From Peteryoungia algae (lineage in GTDB: Bacteria; Pseudomonadota; Alphaproteobacteria; Rhizobiales; Rhizobiaceae): a DNA stretch of 64,000 nucleotides. The stretch's first letter is position 1; each line of letters starts with the position of its first letter. The notes beneath the pieces are model-generated. The model ran no database searches. It saw only the letters and a list, made by a program, of their open reading frames with translations, and was not told where the DNA came from. Positions 23,071 to 32,818 of this stretch are shown piece after piece. The stretch covers positions 1,488,001 through 1,552,000 of the forward strand of contig NZ_CP128477.1 of assembly GCF_030369675.1 (NCBI RefSeq), written 5' to 3'. The position numbers and the translations under genes were made by a program.

Positions 23071-23967
23071 ATGCCGTTGGACTGGGACAAACTGCGCATT
23101 TTCCACGCGGCTGCCGAAGCTGGGTCCTTTACCCATGCCGCAGACAAGCTGCATCTGTCCCAGTCGGCGATCAGCCGCCAGGTTTCCTCCCTGGAACAGG
23201 ATATCGGCGTAAAACTCTTTCATCGCCATGCCCGAGGCCTGATCCTCACAGAACAGGGCGAATTGCTCTACCGCACGGCCCATGACGTTCTCTTGAAACT
23301 GCAGACGGTCAAAATGCAGCTCACCGAGACGACGGAAAAGCCGTCCGGCAAGTTGCGTGTCACGACCACGGTGGGCCTCGGCCAGGGGTGGCTGACCGAC
23401 AAGGTGCAGGAATTCCTCCAGCTCTACCCCGATATGTCGATCCAGCTCCTCCTCGACAACGAGGAGCTCGACGTGAACATGCGCCACGCCGACTGCGCGA
23501 TTCGTCTGCGACAGCCACAGCAGTCGGACCTCATCCAGCGCAAACTCTTCACCGTGCACATGCACGTCTATGCGGCTCCGTCCTACATCAATCGCTATGG
23601 TGAGCCGCAATCGATCGAGGATCTGGACAACCACAAGATCATCACCTTCGGGGAGCCGGCGCCAAACTACCTTCTGGACGTCAACTGGCTGGAGGTCGCG
23701 GGTCGTTCCTCCGACAATCCGCGCATGCCGCACCTGCAGATCAACAGTCTGACATCGATCAAGCGCGCCTGCCTGCTCGGCATCGGCATCGCCATGCTGC
23801 CGGATTACATCGTCGGGCGTGATCCGGGTCTGTTGCAGCTCGTGACCAGCGCGGACGTCCCCTCCTTTGACACCTATTTCTGCTACCCCGACGAAATCAA
23901 GAACGCGGCAAAGCTGAAGGCATTCAGGGACTTCATCGTCGCCAAAGCCCGCAACTGGAACTTCTGA
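23071..23967 (+). CDS. lsrB: LysR-family regulator LsrB
   Basis: This 298-residue LysR regulator has the N-terminal winged HTH (LRIFHAAAEAGSFTHAADKL, QSAISRQVSSLE) and the substrate-binding-like domain. Context after trxB and identity of layout support LsrB, which in Sinorhizobium governs oxidative-stress and LPS genes and is needed for effective nodules. LsrB is reported to sense redox state through cysteines; this protein has Cys142, Cys234 and Cys271. ATG 23071 with AAGGGGG is preferred over GTG 23056. Confidence 0.88.
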   Translation: MPLDWDKLRIFHAAAEAGSFTHAADKLHLSQSAISRQVSSLEQDIGVKLFHRHARGLILTEQGELLYRTAHDVLLKLQTVKMQLTETTEKPSGKLRVTTTVGLGQGWLTDKVQEFLQLYPDMSIQLLLDNEELDVNMRHADCAIRLRQPQQSDLIQRKLFTVHMHVYAAPSYINRYGEPQSIEDLDNHKIITFGEPAPNYLLDVNWLEVAGRSSDNPRMPHLQINSLTSIKRACLLGIGIAMLPDYIVGRDPGLLQLVTSADVPSFDTYFCYPDEIKNAAKLKAFRDFIVAKARNWNF

Positions 23968-24066
23968 GTTTTTTATCGACCGGCCGTCTTTGTCTGCCAC
24001 ACACACAGACCTGCAGCTTGCGCATGCCTGACATGCATAAAAAAGCATTGTTCACTGCACAAAAAA

Positions 24067-24105
24067 CCACCATATCGCACACAGCTGATGCACATGGTGG
24101 CTTTT
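24067..24105. terminator. Bidirectional terminator after lsrB
   Basis: CCACCAT (24067-24073) pairs with ATGGTGG (24094-24100). Six A residues precede the stem and CTTTTT follows it, so it can stop transcripts from either side. Confidence 0.6.
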
Positions 24106-24199
24106 TCCTCCCAGTTCCACCGCAGCAGCTGTTCCCCTCTGGAGGTTTTTGACCTTCACAATTCAAAGGGCCCTGGTTTACCGGTGGCCCTCTTTTTTT
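24083..24199 (+). ncRNA. abcR: Candidate AbcR/alpha-r15-type trans-acting sRNA
   Basis: A predicted transcript of about 117 bases starts near 24083, with TTGTTC (24048) and CATATC (24071) 17 bases apart as promoter. Its first hairpin has stem GGTGG/CCACC and a loop carrying the anti-Shine-Dalgarno motif CCTCCC; a second pyrimidine motif TTCCCCTCT follows. A 25-base terminator hairpin (24167-24191) and seven T residues end it. The place, between lsrB and an ArsR-type gene, is where I recall Sinorhizobium SmrC15/C16 and Agrobacterium AbcR1/2, which silence ABC-transporter mRNAs with Hfq. Only one copy is seen. Start site is inferred. Confidence 0.68.
24167..24199 (+). terminator. Intrinsic terminator of the sRNA
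   Basis: AGGGCC-CTGG (24167-24176), loop TTTA, CCGG-t-GGCCCT (24181-24191), then C and seven T residues. This is the strongest terminator in the window. Confidence 0.88.
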
Positions 24200-24210
24200 G
24201 TTTTCTCGAT

Positions 24211-24235
24211 GGAACGATAAGCTCCGCTCCCCGTT
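24211..24235 (+). promoter_or_regulatory. Sigma-EcfG-type promoter before the ArsR/OYE genes
   Basis: GGAAC (24211-24215), 16 bases, CGTT (24232-24235): an exact match to the general-stress sigma factor (EcfG/RpoE2) promoter. It lies 96 bases before the ArsR-family start. Confidence 0.65.
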
Positions 24236-24331
24236 GAAGCGCCAGGCGGAGTAGACACCGCCCGCATTTCTGCGGGCGCCCTGTGATCGCACCGCCACAG
24301 TTTCGTTTTGGTTGCTTGCATTGGAGGGGAC

Positions 24332-24625
24332 ATGGTCCTGGAGGACGTAATGAAGGCGCTGGCACACCCGGCCCGCATGGAAATGTTGATCTGGCTGAAG
24401 CAACCGATGGAATTTTTCGGCATACCTGATGCCGAAGCGGTCGACGGCATCAGCGCCGGGCAGTTCGAACGTTCAGGCCTCTCCCAGTCTGCCGTGTCCG
24501 CCCATCTCGCAACCCTGCAACGTGCCGGCCTGATCAGCTCGCGACGGGTCGGACAGCGGGTTCTCTATCGCCGCAACGAAGAATCTATTGCCGAATTCGT
24601 GAAGACCTTGAACGAAACACTCTGA
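24332..24625 (+). CDS. ArsR-family winged-helix regulator
   Basis: This 97-residue protein has a winged helix with KALAHPARMEMLIWLKQP, the recognition region SGLSQSAVSAHLATLQRAG and the wing VGQRVLYRRNE. There is no obvious metal-binding cysteine pair. ATG 24332 follows GGAGGGG; a TTG frame opening at 24308 is less likely. It lies next to lsrB as in Sinorhizobium. The OYE gene follows after 59 bases, so the two probably share the EcfG-type promoter. Confidence 0.85.
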   Translation: MVLEDVMKALAHPARMEMLIWLKQPMEFFGIPDAEAVDGISAGQFERSGLSQSAVSAHLATLQRAGLISSRRVGQRVLYRRNEESIAEFVKTLNETL

Positions 24626-24684
24626 TGCCCCACATCGGGATTCCCAATGAACCTTCCCATCATTGGAAACTCCCGAGAGGTTTC

Positions 24685-25785
24685 ATGTCCAAGCTTTTTG
24701 AACCGACATCCGTCGGCGGCATCCCGCTTTCCAACCGCATCGCCATGGCGCCGCTGACGCGCAATCGTTCGCCGGGCGCCGTGCCCAACGATTTGAACAT
24801 CGAGTATTACCGCCAGCGCGCGACGGCCGGCCTGATCATCAGTGAAGGCACGGCGATCACCCATCAGGCGCAAGGCTATGCCGATGTACCCGGCCTCTAC
24901 AAATCCGAAGCGATCGAGGGCTGGAAGAAGGTGACGGACGCCGTGCACAAGGCGGGCGGCAGGATCGTCACCCAGATCTGGCATGTCGGCCGGATCTCCC
25001 ATACCAGCCTGCAACCCGAAGGCGGCAAGCCGGTTGCCCCGTCTCCTGTCGCGGCCAAGTCCAAGACCTATGTGCTGAACGCTGACGGTTCCGGCGCCTT
25101 CGTCGAAACATCTGAACCGCGCGCGCTCGAAACTGCCGAGCTTCCCGGCATCATCGAGGATTACCGCAAGGCGGCCCGCGCGGCTGTCGAGGCGGGCTTC
25201 GACGGCGTCGAGATTCATGCCGCCAACGGCTACCTGCTCGAGCAGTTCATGCGTTCGAACAGCAACCAGCGCACGGATCAATATGGTGGCTCGATCGAGA
25301 ATCGCATCCGACTGACGCTGGAAGTCGTGGACGCCGTGACCAAGGAAATCGGCGCCGACAAGACCGGCATCCGCATCTCGCCGACGACACCGGCCAATGA
25401 TGTCTCCGATCCCGACCCCAAGGCCGTCTACACCGCGCTTGTCGAAGCGCTGGCAAAACGCGATCTGGCCTTCTTGCACGTCATCGAAGGTGCCACCGGC
25501 GGCCCACGTGACGTCCTGCCCTTCGACTGGAAGGCCCTCAAGTCCGCCTATCGCGACGCCGGAGGCAAGGGTGCCTGGATCGCCAACAACGGCTATGACC
25601 GCGCGTCCGCCATCGAGGCCGTCGAAAGCGGTTACGCCGATCTCGTCGCCTTCGGCCGCCCCTTCATCGCCAATCCGGACCTCGTCCGCCGCCTGAAGGA
25701 AGATGCCGCCCTCAATCCTCTGGACCAGGCTACGCTGTATGGCGGCGGCGCCGAGGGTTACACCACCTATCCGGCTCTCGCCTGA
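24685..25785 (+). CDS. nemA: Old yellow enzyme-type alkene reductase (NemA-like)
   Basis: This 366-residue FMN-dependent TIM-barrel enzyme reduces activated C=C bonds, nitro esters or N-ethylmaleimide with NAD(P)H. It opens LFEPTSVGGIPLSNRIAMAPLTRNRS and has the active-site His/Asn pair in IHAANGYLLEQF plus QIWHVGRISH. The frame is open to 24625, but ATG 24685 is the family start. It is the second gene after the ArsR regulator and ends in a strong terminator. Physiological substrate is unknown; electrophile detoxification is the usual role. Confidence 0.88.
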   Translation: MSKLFEPTSVGGIPLSNRIAMAPLTRNRSPGAVPNDLNIEYYRQRATAGLIISEGTAITHQAQGYADVPGLYKSEAIEGWKKVTDAVHKAGGRIVTQIWHVGRISHTSLQPEGGKPVAPSPVAAKSKTYVLNADGSGAFVETSEPRALETAELPGIIEDYRKAARAAVEAGFDGVEIHAANGYLLEQFMRSNSNQRTDQYGGSIENRIRLTLEVVDAVTKEIGADKTGIRISPTTPANDVSDPDPKAVYTALVEALAKRDLAFLHVIEGATGGPRDVLPFDWKALKSAYRDAGGKGAWIANNGYDRASAIEAVESGYADLVAFGRPFIANPDLVRRLKEDAALNPLDQATLYGGGAEGYTTYPALA

Positions 25786-25794
25786 TACGCGAAA

Positions 25795-25824
25795 GGGCTC
25801 CCGCAAAACCGGGAGCCCTTTTTT
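25795..25824 (+). terminator. Intrinsic terminator after nemA
   Basis: GGGCTCCCG (25795-25803), loop CAAAAC, CGGGAGCCC (25810-25818), then six T residues. Confidence 0.92.
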
Positions 25825-25844
25825 CATGCTGACGTGCCGTCACT

Positions 25845-26225
25845 TCAACGGCGAAACCCCAGCCGCAAGGTGAGACGCGCCGCAAGCAAGCCCATCAGCA
25901 GCCCATTGACAGGATGCAGAGCCCCGATCAGCGGCTGGACCTGACCGCTGGCCGCCAACGCGACCTGAAGCAGGTAGAGGCCAAGCAATCCGCCGGCCAT
26001 CGACCGATATTCGCGCAGGCCAGCGATGAAGGATGTCAGGAAGAGCCCCATGATCGGCACGCCGACAGCCCCGCCGGTCGCAGCATGTGCCTCCCATCCG
26101 GTCCCGCCCCCGAATACCGTCATCCCGGCAAGAAAAAACTGGACGGCGATCCCGACAAGGGTGAGCGCCGCAAGAGCGCGAAAGCCAAGTCGAGGCATCG
26201 AAGAAACGGACATTGCGCGGCTCAC
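25845..26225 (-). CDS. Small four-helix membrane protein (DUF6220-like)
   Basis: This 126-residue protein has four hydrophobic segments (about residues 16-36, 50-67, 72-92, 98-118) and conserved-looking histidines in WEAHAATGG and LHPVNGLLM, reminiscent of small haem-b-type membrane proteins. No function is known. Its GTG start overlaps the upstream SDR stop as GTGA (26222-26225), so it is coupled to that gene; ATG 26213 is an alternative start. Confidence 0.7.
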   Translation of the reverse strand: MSRAMSVSSMPRLGFRALAALTLVGIAVQFFLAGMTVFGGGTGWEAHAATGGAVGVPIMGLFLTSFIAGLREYRSMAGGLLGLYLLQVALAASGQVQPLIGALHPVNGLLMGLLAARLTLRLGFRR

Positions 26226-27259
26226 TGTCCGCCTCCAGCAATCAGCTCTGTGCCCTTTGATGCAACCATGGCGTCAGGCTCAGGAAGGCAACCCAGGCTC
26301 CGCAGCGTGACCTTGACGGCCTGATCGATCGGCGTGCGCGGCTCCTCGCCGAGGAAAGCACACAGGGCGCCATTGTCGAGCCGGATCGTCTTCCGCCACA
26401 GGTACCGCATCTCGTGCAGTTCCCTTAGCAGCGGCACGAAAGGACGGAGAAAGCCTGTCAGCCGCCATGGGAAGTGAAACGAACGGATATTGGCGCGACC
26501 GACTGCCCGGCCGATCGACTGCACCATCTGCATTCCGTCATGGTCGTAGAAACCTTCCATGTGGAAACGGGCGAAACTTGGCAATTCGTCTGCCCGGTCA
26601 AGAAGTCGCATGAAGGTTTCTGCGACATCCGGCAGATAGGCCCAGGCATGACCTGCGCCCTTGCGGCCCGGATTGAGGACGAACCGAATGGGCTTGCCGG
26701 GTTGGACCAGCCCCTGCGCAAACCAGTTGTTTCCTGCATCAGGCCCGAAGAAGTCTCCGGCCCGGACGATGATCACGACAACGCCCTCGCCTGCCGCTCG
26801 CTCGAGACGCTGCTCTAGTTCGACACGGATCCGACCCTTCACGGTCTGCGGCGCCTGACGGCTCTCCTCCTTCAGCAGCGGAAACGTATCGGCGCCGAAA
26901 TTGTAGATCGTACCCGGCATCAGGATTCGGGCCCCCACAGCGCGGGCGGCGGCGATCGTGTTGTCGATCATCGGCAGCACGAGTTCACCCCAGTTCCGGT
27001 AGCCGGGCGGATTGACGCCATGAACGATGACACTGGCGCCCCGCGCGGCATGCAGCACATCGTCTGCTATCATGGCATCCCCGGACACCCATTCATAACG
27101 CGGGCGCATCAGGTGCTGCTTCTCTGGCCTACGGTGCATCGCACGCACGCGGTAGCCGCGCTGTAGGAGCGCTTGCGCAAGTGCCCCGCCGACGCCGCCG
27201 GTGGCGCCAAGGACGAGCGCGAGGGGAGCCTGCAGGGAGGCCTTGGAAAAGTCTGTCAT
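26222..27259 (-). CDS. NAD(P)-dependent epimerase/dehydratase-like SDR protein
   Basis: This 345-residue extended-SDR-like protein has the nucleotide motif VLGATGGVGGALAQALLQRG and an NmrA/epimerase-type core. The active-site Tyr lies in MPGTIYNFGAD rather than a standard YxxxK, so catalysis is uncertain. ATG 27259 is chosen because AGGAG sits at proper distance, whereas the ATG at 27265 touches it. It is divergent from a LysR regulator, which probably controls it, and is coupled to the small membrane protein. Confidence 0.78.
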   Translation of the reverse strand: MTDFSKASLQAPLALVLGATGGVGGALAQALLQRGYRVRAMHRRPEKQHLMRPRYEWVSGDAMIADDVLHAARGASVIVHGVNPPGYRNWGELVLPMIDNTIAAARAVGARILMPGTIYNFGADTFPLLKEESRQAPQTVKGRIRVELEQRLERAAGEGVVVIIVRAGDFFGPDAGNNWFAQGLVQPGKPIRFVLNPGRKGAGHAWAYLPDVAETFMRLLDRADELPSFARFHMEGFYDHDGMQMVQSIGRAVGRANIRSFHFPWRLTGFLRPFVPLLRELHEMRYLWRKTIRLDNGALCAFLGEEPRTPIDQAVKVTLRSLGCLPEPDAMVASKGTELIAGGGQ

Positions 27260-27305
27260 TGTCATCTCCTGTGTTTGAACTGGAGTGACTCTGTCATTTC
27301 CGTGT

Positions 27306-27351
27306 GATATTCAAAATTGCCAAATATCGTACACATGACATTCAAAAATGT
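27306..27351. promoter_or_regulatory. Inverted repeats in the SDR/LysR divergent promoter region
   Basis: GATATT (27306-27311) and AATATC (27323-27328) form an inverted repeat with 11 bases between, the T-N11-A form of LysR sites. A second, ACATT-CAAA-AATGT (27338-27351), abuts the LysR start. Confidence 0.5.
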
Positions 27352-28278
27352 ATGACTCCTAACCACATCAGCTGGGACCACTATCGAACCTTTCTCTTCG
27401 TCATCGAGACGGGGTCGCTGTCTGCGGCCGCGCGCGCGCTGGGGCTCACCCAACCGACCGCCGGCCGGCACATCGAGGCATTGGAGCAAACCTTCGGAGC
27501 GCCCCTCTTTCTGCGAACCCAGCAGGGACTGCTGCCGACCGAAAAAGCCCTGGCCATGCGGGCGCATGCAAAGACCATGGCTGCCATGTCTTCGGCCCTC
27601 GCCCGTATCGCCTCCGGCGACATGGAGAACGTGCGCGGCACGGTTCGCATCAGCGCGAGCGAAGTGATCGCGGCGGAATCGCTGCCGCCCATCCTTGCCA
27701 GGCTTCAGGAGGCCCACCCGAGCCTGGAGATAGAACTATCCGCCTCTGATAGGATCGAGGACCTGCTGCAGCAGGAAGCCGATATTGCCATCCGCATGGT
27801 GCGCCCCACCCAGTCCGCCCTGGTCAGCCGCCGCATAGGACACATCTCGCTCGGCCTTCATGCCCATCGCAGCTATCTCGATCGCCACGGCGTTCCCAAA
27901 TCGCTGGAGGACCTGAAGGAGCATCGTTTGATCGGCTTCGATCGACAGCTCGCCTATATCCGGGATCTGCTGAAAACCCGCCCCAATCTCGCAGGCGTGA
28001 CATTCGACTTTCGCACCGACAGCAATCTCGTCCAGCTGGCGGCGATCCGCGCCGGTCTCGGAATTGGCATTTGCCAGAATGCGATCGGCGCCCGCGATCC
28101 CGATCTCGTGGAGGTCCTGCCGGACGCGCTCGATCTCGCGCTCGAAACCTTTGTGGTGATGCATGAAAACCTGAAGACTGTGCCGCGGTTTCGCAGCACT
28201 TTCGATGCCCTCGCCGCCGGTCTCGGCGACTGGATCAGGGTCGGCGACGGCAAGGATCTGCCCCCTCCACCGCACTGA
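27352..28278 (+). CDS. LysR-family transcriptional regulator
   Basis: This 308-residue protein has the LysR HTH (WDHYRTFLFVIETGSLSAAARALGLTQPTAGRHIEALE) and a periplasmic-binding-like effector domain. The frame opens at 27304, but ATG 27352 (MTPNHISWDHY) fits the family. Divergence from the SDR gene and the inverted repeats between them suggest that it regulates that gene and itself. The effector is unknown. Confidence 0.87.
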   Translation: MTPNHISWDHYRTFLFVIETGSLSAAARALGLTQPTAGRHIEALEQTFGAPLFLRTQQGLLPTEKALAMRAHAKTMAAMSSALARIASGDMENVRGTVRISASEVIAAESLPPILARLQEAHPSLEIELSASDRIEDLLQQEADIAIRMVRPTQSALVSRRIGHISLGLHAHRSYLDRHGVPKSLEDLKEHRLIGFDRQLAYIRDLLKTRPNLAGVTFDFRTDSNLVQLAAIRAGLGIGICQNAIGARDPDLVEVLPDALDLALETFVVMHENLKTVPRFRSTFDALAAGLGDWIRVGDGKDLPPPPH

Positions 28279-28332
28279 ATCAGGAAATGAACAGACCCGG
28301 CCAGGTCATTGATCCTGTTCAACGCATCCGGA

Positions 28333-28602
28333 TCAGGGAGAGGGTGGCTCTTCGCCGTCAAAGCTGTCGACCACATCCACCTCGGGACGGTCTCCTCCGT
28401 CGCTATATTCTTCGTGCCAGCGCCCCGTTTCATCCTGATAGCTGATCATCACACTCTCGTCGCCGACCTGTTGCTCGGCCATGACGATCCTGACCGCCTC
28501 AAGGGCCTGGTCATGCGTCGCGAAGGCTTCCGAATAGACGCCTCCCAGGCGATAGGCCCAGCCACCATCATGTTGGACGATCTCGTAGATGATCTTCACC
28601 AT
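28333..28602 (-). CDS. DUF2188 domain protein
   Basis: This 89-residue protein matches DUF2188 in its repeat-like pattern (VQHDGGWAYRLGGVYSEAFATHDQALEAVRIV). Such proteins are short, soluble and of unknown function. ATG 28602 has GGAGGGA upstream; a longer frame to 28638 lacks support. It is divergent from the antiporter gene and may share its stress-related control region. Confidence 0.75.
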   Translation of the reverse strand: MVKIIYEIVQHDGGWAYRLGGVYSEAFATHDQALEAVRIVMAEQQVGDESVMISYQDETGRWHEEYSDGGDRPEVDVVDSFDGEEPPSP

Positions 28603-28673
28603 GGCCACTTCCCTCCTCCAGCCGGAGTATTCCATCAAATTCGGCTGACCGCAAATCGTCGCTGGAAAGGTCG

Positions 28674-28698
28674 GGAACAGGCCGCGCTGCTACCCGTT
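28674..28698 (+). promoter_or_regulatory. Sigma-EcfG-type promoter of the cation/proton antiporter gene
   Basis: GGAAC (28674-28678), 16 bases, CGTT (28695-28698): exact EcfG consensus, 31 bases before the GTG start of the antiporter. Confidence 0.72.
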
Positions 28699-28728
28699 TC
28701 ATACGCAAGCCACCACAAGGAACGAGCC

Positions 28729-29853
28729 GTGTCCCTCATCAGGCAGGAAAGACTTCTCCTCATCCCGATCGCCGTCGCCATCATCGCCTGGTTCTCAGAA
28801 CATGCGGTGCTGGAAATGGGTCAGGCGACCTCTCTGGTCGGCGCTGCGGTCCTGATCGCCGCCATTGTCGTGGGCTCCATGCGGGTCGCCCATCATGCGG
28901 AAATCCTCGCCCACAAGGTTGGCGATCCCTATGGCACGATGATCCTGACGCTTTCGGCCGTCGCGGTGGAAGTCCTGATCCTCGCCATCATGATGAACAA
29001 CGGCGCCTCCCCCACCCTGGTGCGCGACACGATCTATTCGGCCGTGATGCTCGACATCAACGGCATTCTCGGCCTCGCCGCTCTGCTCGGGGGATTGAAG
29101 CACGGCGAACAGCCCTACAATGACGACAGTGGCAAAACCTATGGCGTGATGATCCTGACGGCCATGGGCATATCGATGATCGTCCCGGAATTTGTGCCGT
29201 CTGACCGCTGGCAATATTACTCCGCTTTCACGATCGGGGCGATGATTGCGCTCTACGCGCTGTTCCTGCGCATGCAGGTCGGAACTCACAGCTACTTCTT
29301 CTCCTACAGCTATCCCGGCCGTGAAGCGGGTCGCCCAGCGGAGACGCCGCCCGCCACGCCGCCGAAGGAAGCCGCGGCCGTGGACGAGGCGCATAAGGGA
29401 TCGACGATTTGGTCCATCGCCGTGATCCTCTTCGGTGTCGTCGTGATCGGCGTTCTCGCCGAGATCATGTCGGTCATGATGGATGCTGGCCTCGAAGGCA
29501 CCGGAGCGCCGGTTGCCTTGACGGCGATCCTCGTGGCCGGCATTTCCGCTGCCCCGGAAATACTCACCGCCCTGCGCGCAGCCTTGCGAAACCGCATGCA
29601 GGCCGTGGTCAACATCGCCATGGGCGCATCCCTCTCCACCGTCATCCTCACGGTGCCTGTGATGGAGGCGATCGCGCTTTACACGGGCCAGCCCTTCGTC
29701 ATGGCCATGACCCCGGTCCAGACGACAATGGTCGCCATTACCCTCGTTGCGGCCGCCATCAATCTCAACGACGGCGAGACGAATGCAATTGAGGGCATGA
29801 CCCATTTCGTTCTCTTCGCCACCTTCATCATGCTCGCTTTTCTCGGCCTCTGA
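28729..29853 (+). CDS. chaA: ChaA-like cation/proton antiporter (CaCA superfamily)
   Basis: This 374-residue protein has about eleven hydrophobic segments and the two CaCA alpha repeats: GDPYGTMILTLSAVAVEVLI in the first half and VAGISAAPEILTALRAA in the second. An acidic loop with EAAAVDEAHKG separates the halves. It resembles ChaA and the rhizobial y4hA transporter, which exchange Ca2+ or Na+/K+ for protons. GTG 28729 with AAGGAAC gives the normal length, while the open frame extends far upstream. Control by an EcfG-type promoter suggests a salt or alkaline stress role. Confidence 0.84.
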   Translation: MSLIRQERLLLIPIAVAIIAWFSEHAVLEMGQATSLVGAAVLIAAIVVGSMRVAHHAEILAHKVGDPYGTMILTLSAVAVEVLILAIMMNNGASPTLVRDTIYSAVMLDINGILGLAALLGGLKHGEQPYNDDSGKTYGVMILTAMGISMIVPEFVPSDRWQYYSAFTIGAMIALYALFLRMQVGTHSYFFSYSYPGREAGRPAETPPATPPKEAAAVDEAHKGSTIWSIAVILFGVVVIGVLAEIMSVMMDAGLEGTGAPVALTAILVAGISAAPEILTALRAALRNRMQAVVNIAMGASLSTVILTVPVMEAIALYTGQPFVMAMTPVQTTMVAITLVAAAINLNDGETNAIEGMTHFVLFATFIMLAFLGL

Positions 29854-29911
29854 GGCGCGCGGCAAGCCCGTTCATCGCCGTTCGGGCACGGCTCCGTGAG
29901 CAATTGGTCGC

Positions 29912-29936
29912 GGAACTTTTGGGGAAAGCTGCCGTT
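29912..29936 (+). promoter_or_regulatory. Sigma-EcfG-type promoter of opgC
   Basis: GGAAC (29912-29916), 16 bases, CGTT (29933-29936), 106 bases before the opgC start. It is the second such site within 1.3 kb. Confidence 0.68.
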
Positions 29937-30042
29937 CCTCCCGCAAGGATCGGCCTCCATTGGGCCTCCCGCCGCATTCTCAACACGATGCGGATGATGA
30001 TCGCCCCTGCGGATCACCGGGGGGCCAACTCGGGAGTCGAAC

Positions 30043-31248
30043 GTGAAGAGATTGGACGTGATCGATGGCATGCGGGGTTACTTCCTCGTCTTCATGCTGA
30101 TCAACCACCTGGTGTTCACCGGGGGCCTCTGGCTCGTTGAAATCAACCACCGCAACCTCGCTTTCGTCGAAGATGCACAGGGCTTCGTCTTCCTCTCGGG
30201 CCTGTTGACCGGCATGGTCTACAGCCGCAAGATGATGAAGGACGGCTATACCGCCGGCCGTGACAAGATCTGGTCGCGTGCGCTGGAACTCTATCGCTAC
30301 GCCATGGCGATCATCCTGATCGTACTCGCGCTCCAGCTGATCTTGCCGGGTGCCGTGTCCGCCTGGGAAAACTGGCTGGGTGACGCCAGTCTGCTCGACC
30401 CGAGTTCGCTGGCCCCCATCGCCGCCTTCCTTGTCCAGCCGACATTCATGGACATCCTGCCGCAATACATCGCCTATATGGTTTTCGCGCCCGTGGTGAT
30501 CTGGCTTTGCCTGCGGGGCAACTGGCTCGGCGTCGCAATCGGCTCCCTGCTCGTCTGGCTCGCAGCCCAGCTCGGCCTTCATCGCATCCTCACCTACCCG
30601 CTCGACGCCTGGCTGGCTGGCGCGCCGGATGAGAACGCCCTGCGCGTTTCGTTCAACCTGCTGGGCTGGCAGATCGTCTTCTTCGCCGGCATCATTGCGG
30701 GCACGCTGACCTCGATGAAGAAGATCGAATGGCAGAAGGTTTTCGACCCTGGGCGCACGACACTCGCCTGGACCGCCCTCGCTATCACCCTCTTCTTCCT
30801 GCCGCTGCGCGTCGCCACCGCCCATGGCTTCATGCCGGGCTTCGTGCTGGAAAAATTCGGGCTGATGGAAGTCCGCGCCGATTTCGGCCCCGTCTATCTG
30901 ATCAACTTCGCAGCCGTTGCCTATGGCCTCGCCTGGATCCTGATCGCCGGCCCGCGCCACGACAATGCACTGATCCGCCGGATCGCCTCGACACTGACAA
31001 GCCTCTTCACGCTGAACATCCTCCAGCTTCTGGGCCGTCATTCGCTCCAGATCTACGTCTGGCACGTGCTGATCGTCTACGCGGTCTACTATCTCGATGC
31101 CCGTACGCCCGAACTGTCGCAACTGACCAAGACCGCGATCACCTTTGCGGCGCTTGGCCTTCTCACCCTGCCCGCCCTGTGGCGAGACCGCGAGAAGATC
31201 TTCGCCAACGCACCGTATGTCGGCAACGGAATGAAAACCCCGGCATGA
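30043..31248 (+). CDS. opgC: OpgC-like acyltransferase for osmoregulated periplasmic glucans
   Basis: This 401-residue protein has about ten hydrophobic segments and opens with the OpgC signature KRLDVIDGMRGYFLVFMLINH, followed by GFVFLSGLLTGMVYSR. OpgC is the inner-membrane enzyme that adds succinyl groups to periplasmic glucans (in rhizobia, cyclic beta-glucans). The late IYVWHVLIVYAVYY segment is also conserved. GTG 30043 follows CGGGAG. The upstream EcfG-type promoter fits an osmotic stress function. Confidence 0.85.
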   Translation: MKRLDVIDGMRGYFLVFMLINHLVFTGGLWLVEINHRNLAFVEDAQGFVFLSGLLTGMVYSRKMMKDGYTAGRDKIWSRALELYRYAMAIILIVLALQLILPGAVSAWENWLGDASLLDPSSLAPIAAFLVQPTFMDILPQYIAYMVFAPVVIWLCLRGNWLGVAIGSLLVWLAAQLGLHRILTYPLDAWLAGAPDENALRVSFNLLGWQIVFFAGIIAGTLTSMKKIEWQKVFDPGRTTLAWTALAITLFFLPLRVATAHGFMPGFVLEKFGLMEVRADFGPVYLINFAAVAYGLAWILIAGPRHDNALIRRIASTLTSLFTLNILQLLGRHSLQIYVWHVLIVYAVYYLDARTPELSQLTKTAITFAALGLLTLPALWRDREKIFANAPYVGNGMKTPA

Positions 31249-31297
31249 CAGCAGACCGCACCAAGACAGGCGGATGCCTGAGCCAGTGCCCCAATGC

Positions 31298-31324
31298 GAA
31301 AAGGGCCCGCCTTATGGCGAGCCC
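31298..31324 (-). terminator. Intrinsic terminator after the aspartate aminotransferase gene
   Basis: On the minus strand GGGCTCGCC, loop ATAA, GGCGGGCCC is followed by TTTT. Confidence 0.85.
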
Positions 31325-31350
31325 TTCGAAAAACCCCTGAACGTCAGCTC

Positions 31351-32589
<1,239 letters not shown>

Positions 32590-32818
32590 TCACTGGGGCC
32601 TCAGGTCCAAGCTCTATGGCGAAAGAGGCCCTGCCTTTCAAGCCAAAAGCATCGGAAGCTGAAGAGAATCGAACCATGGCGCGGTCTCCCCATCCGCACC
32701 AATTTTGCAATGACCGGCGAAATCACAATTCGATATGCGAAACGCCACAATTTCGTCGTTCTGCGGACGTGATCACACGGTTTCATGCGGTCAAGTCAAC
32801 GAGACGAAGGCACCCGCC

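Noticed and set aside
24200..24307. A second, tandem AbcR copy downstream of the first
   Set aside because: Hairpins at 24221-24250 and 24259-24278 have no T run and no CCTCCC loop; the EcfG-type promoter occupies this part.
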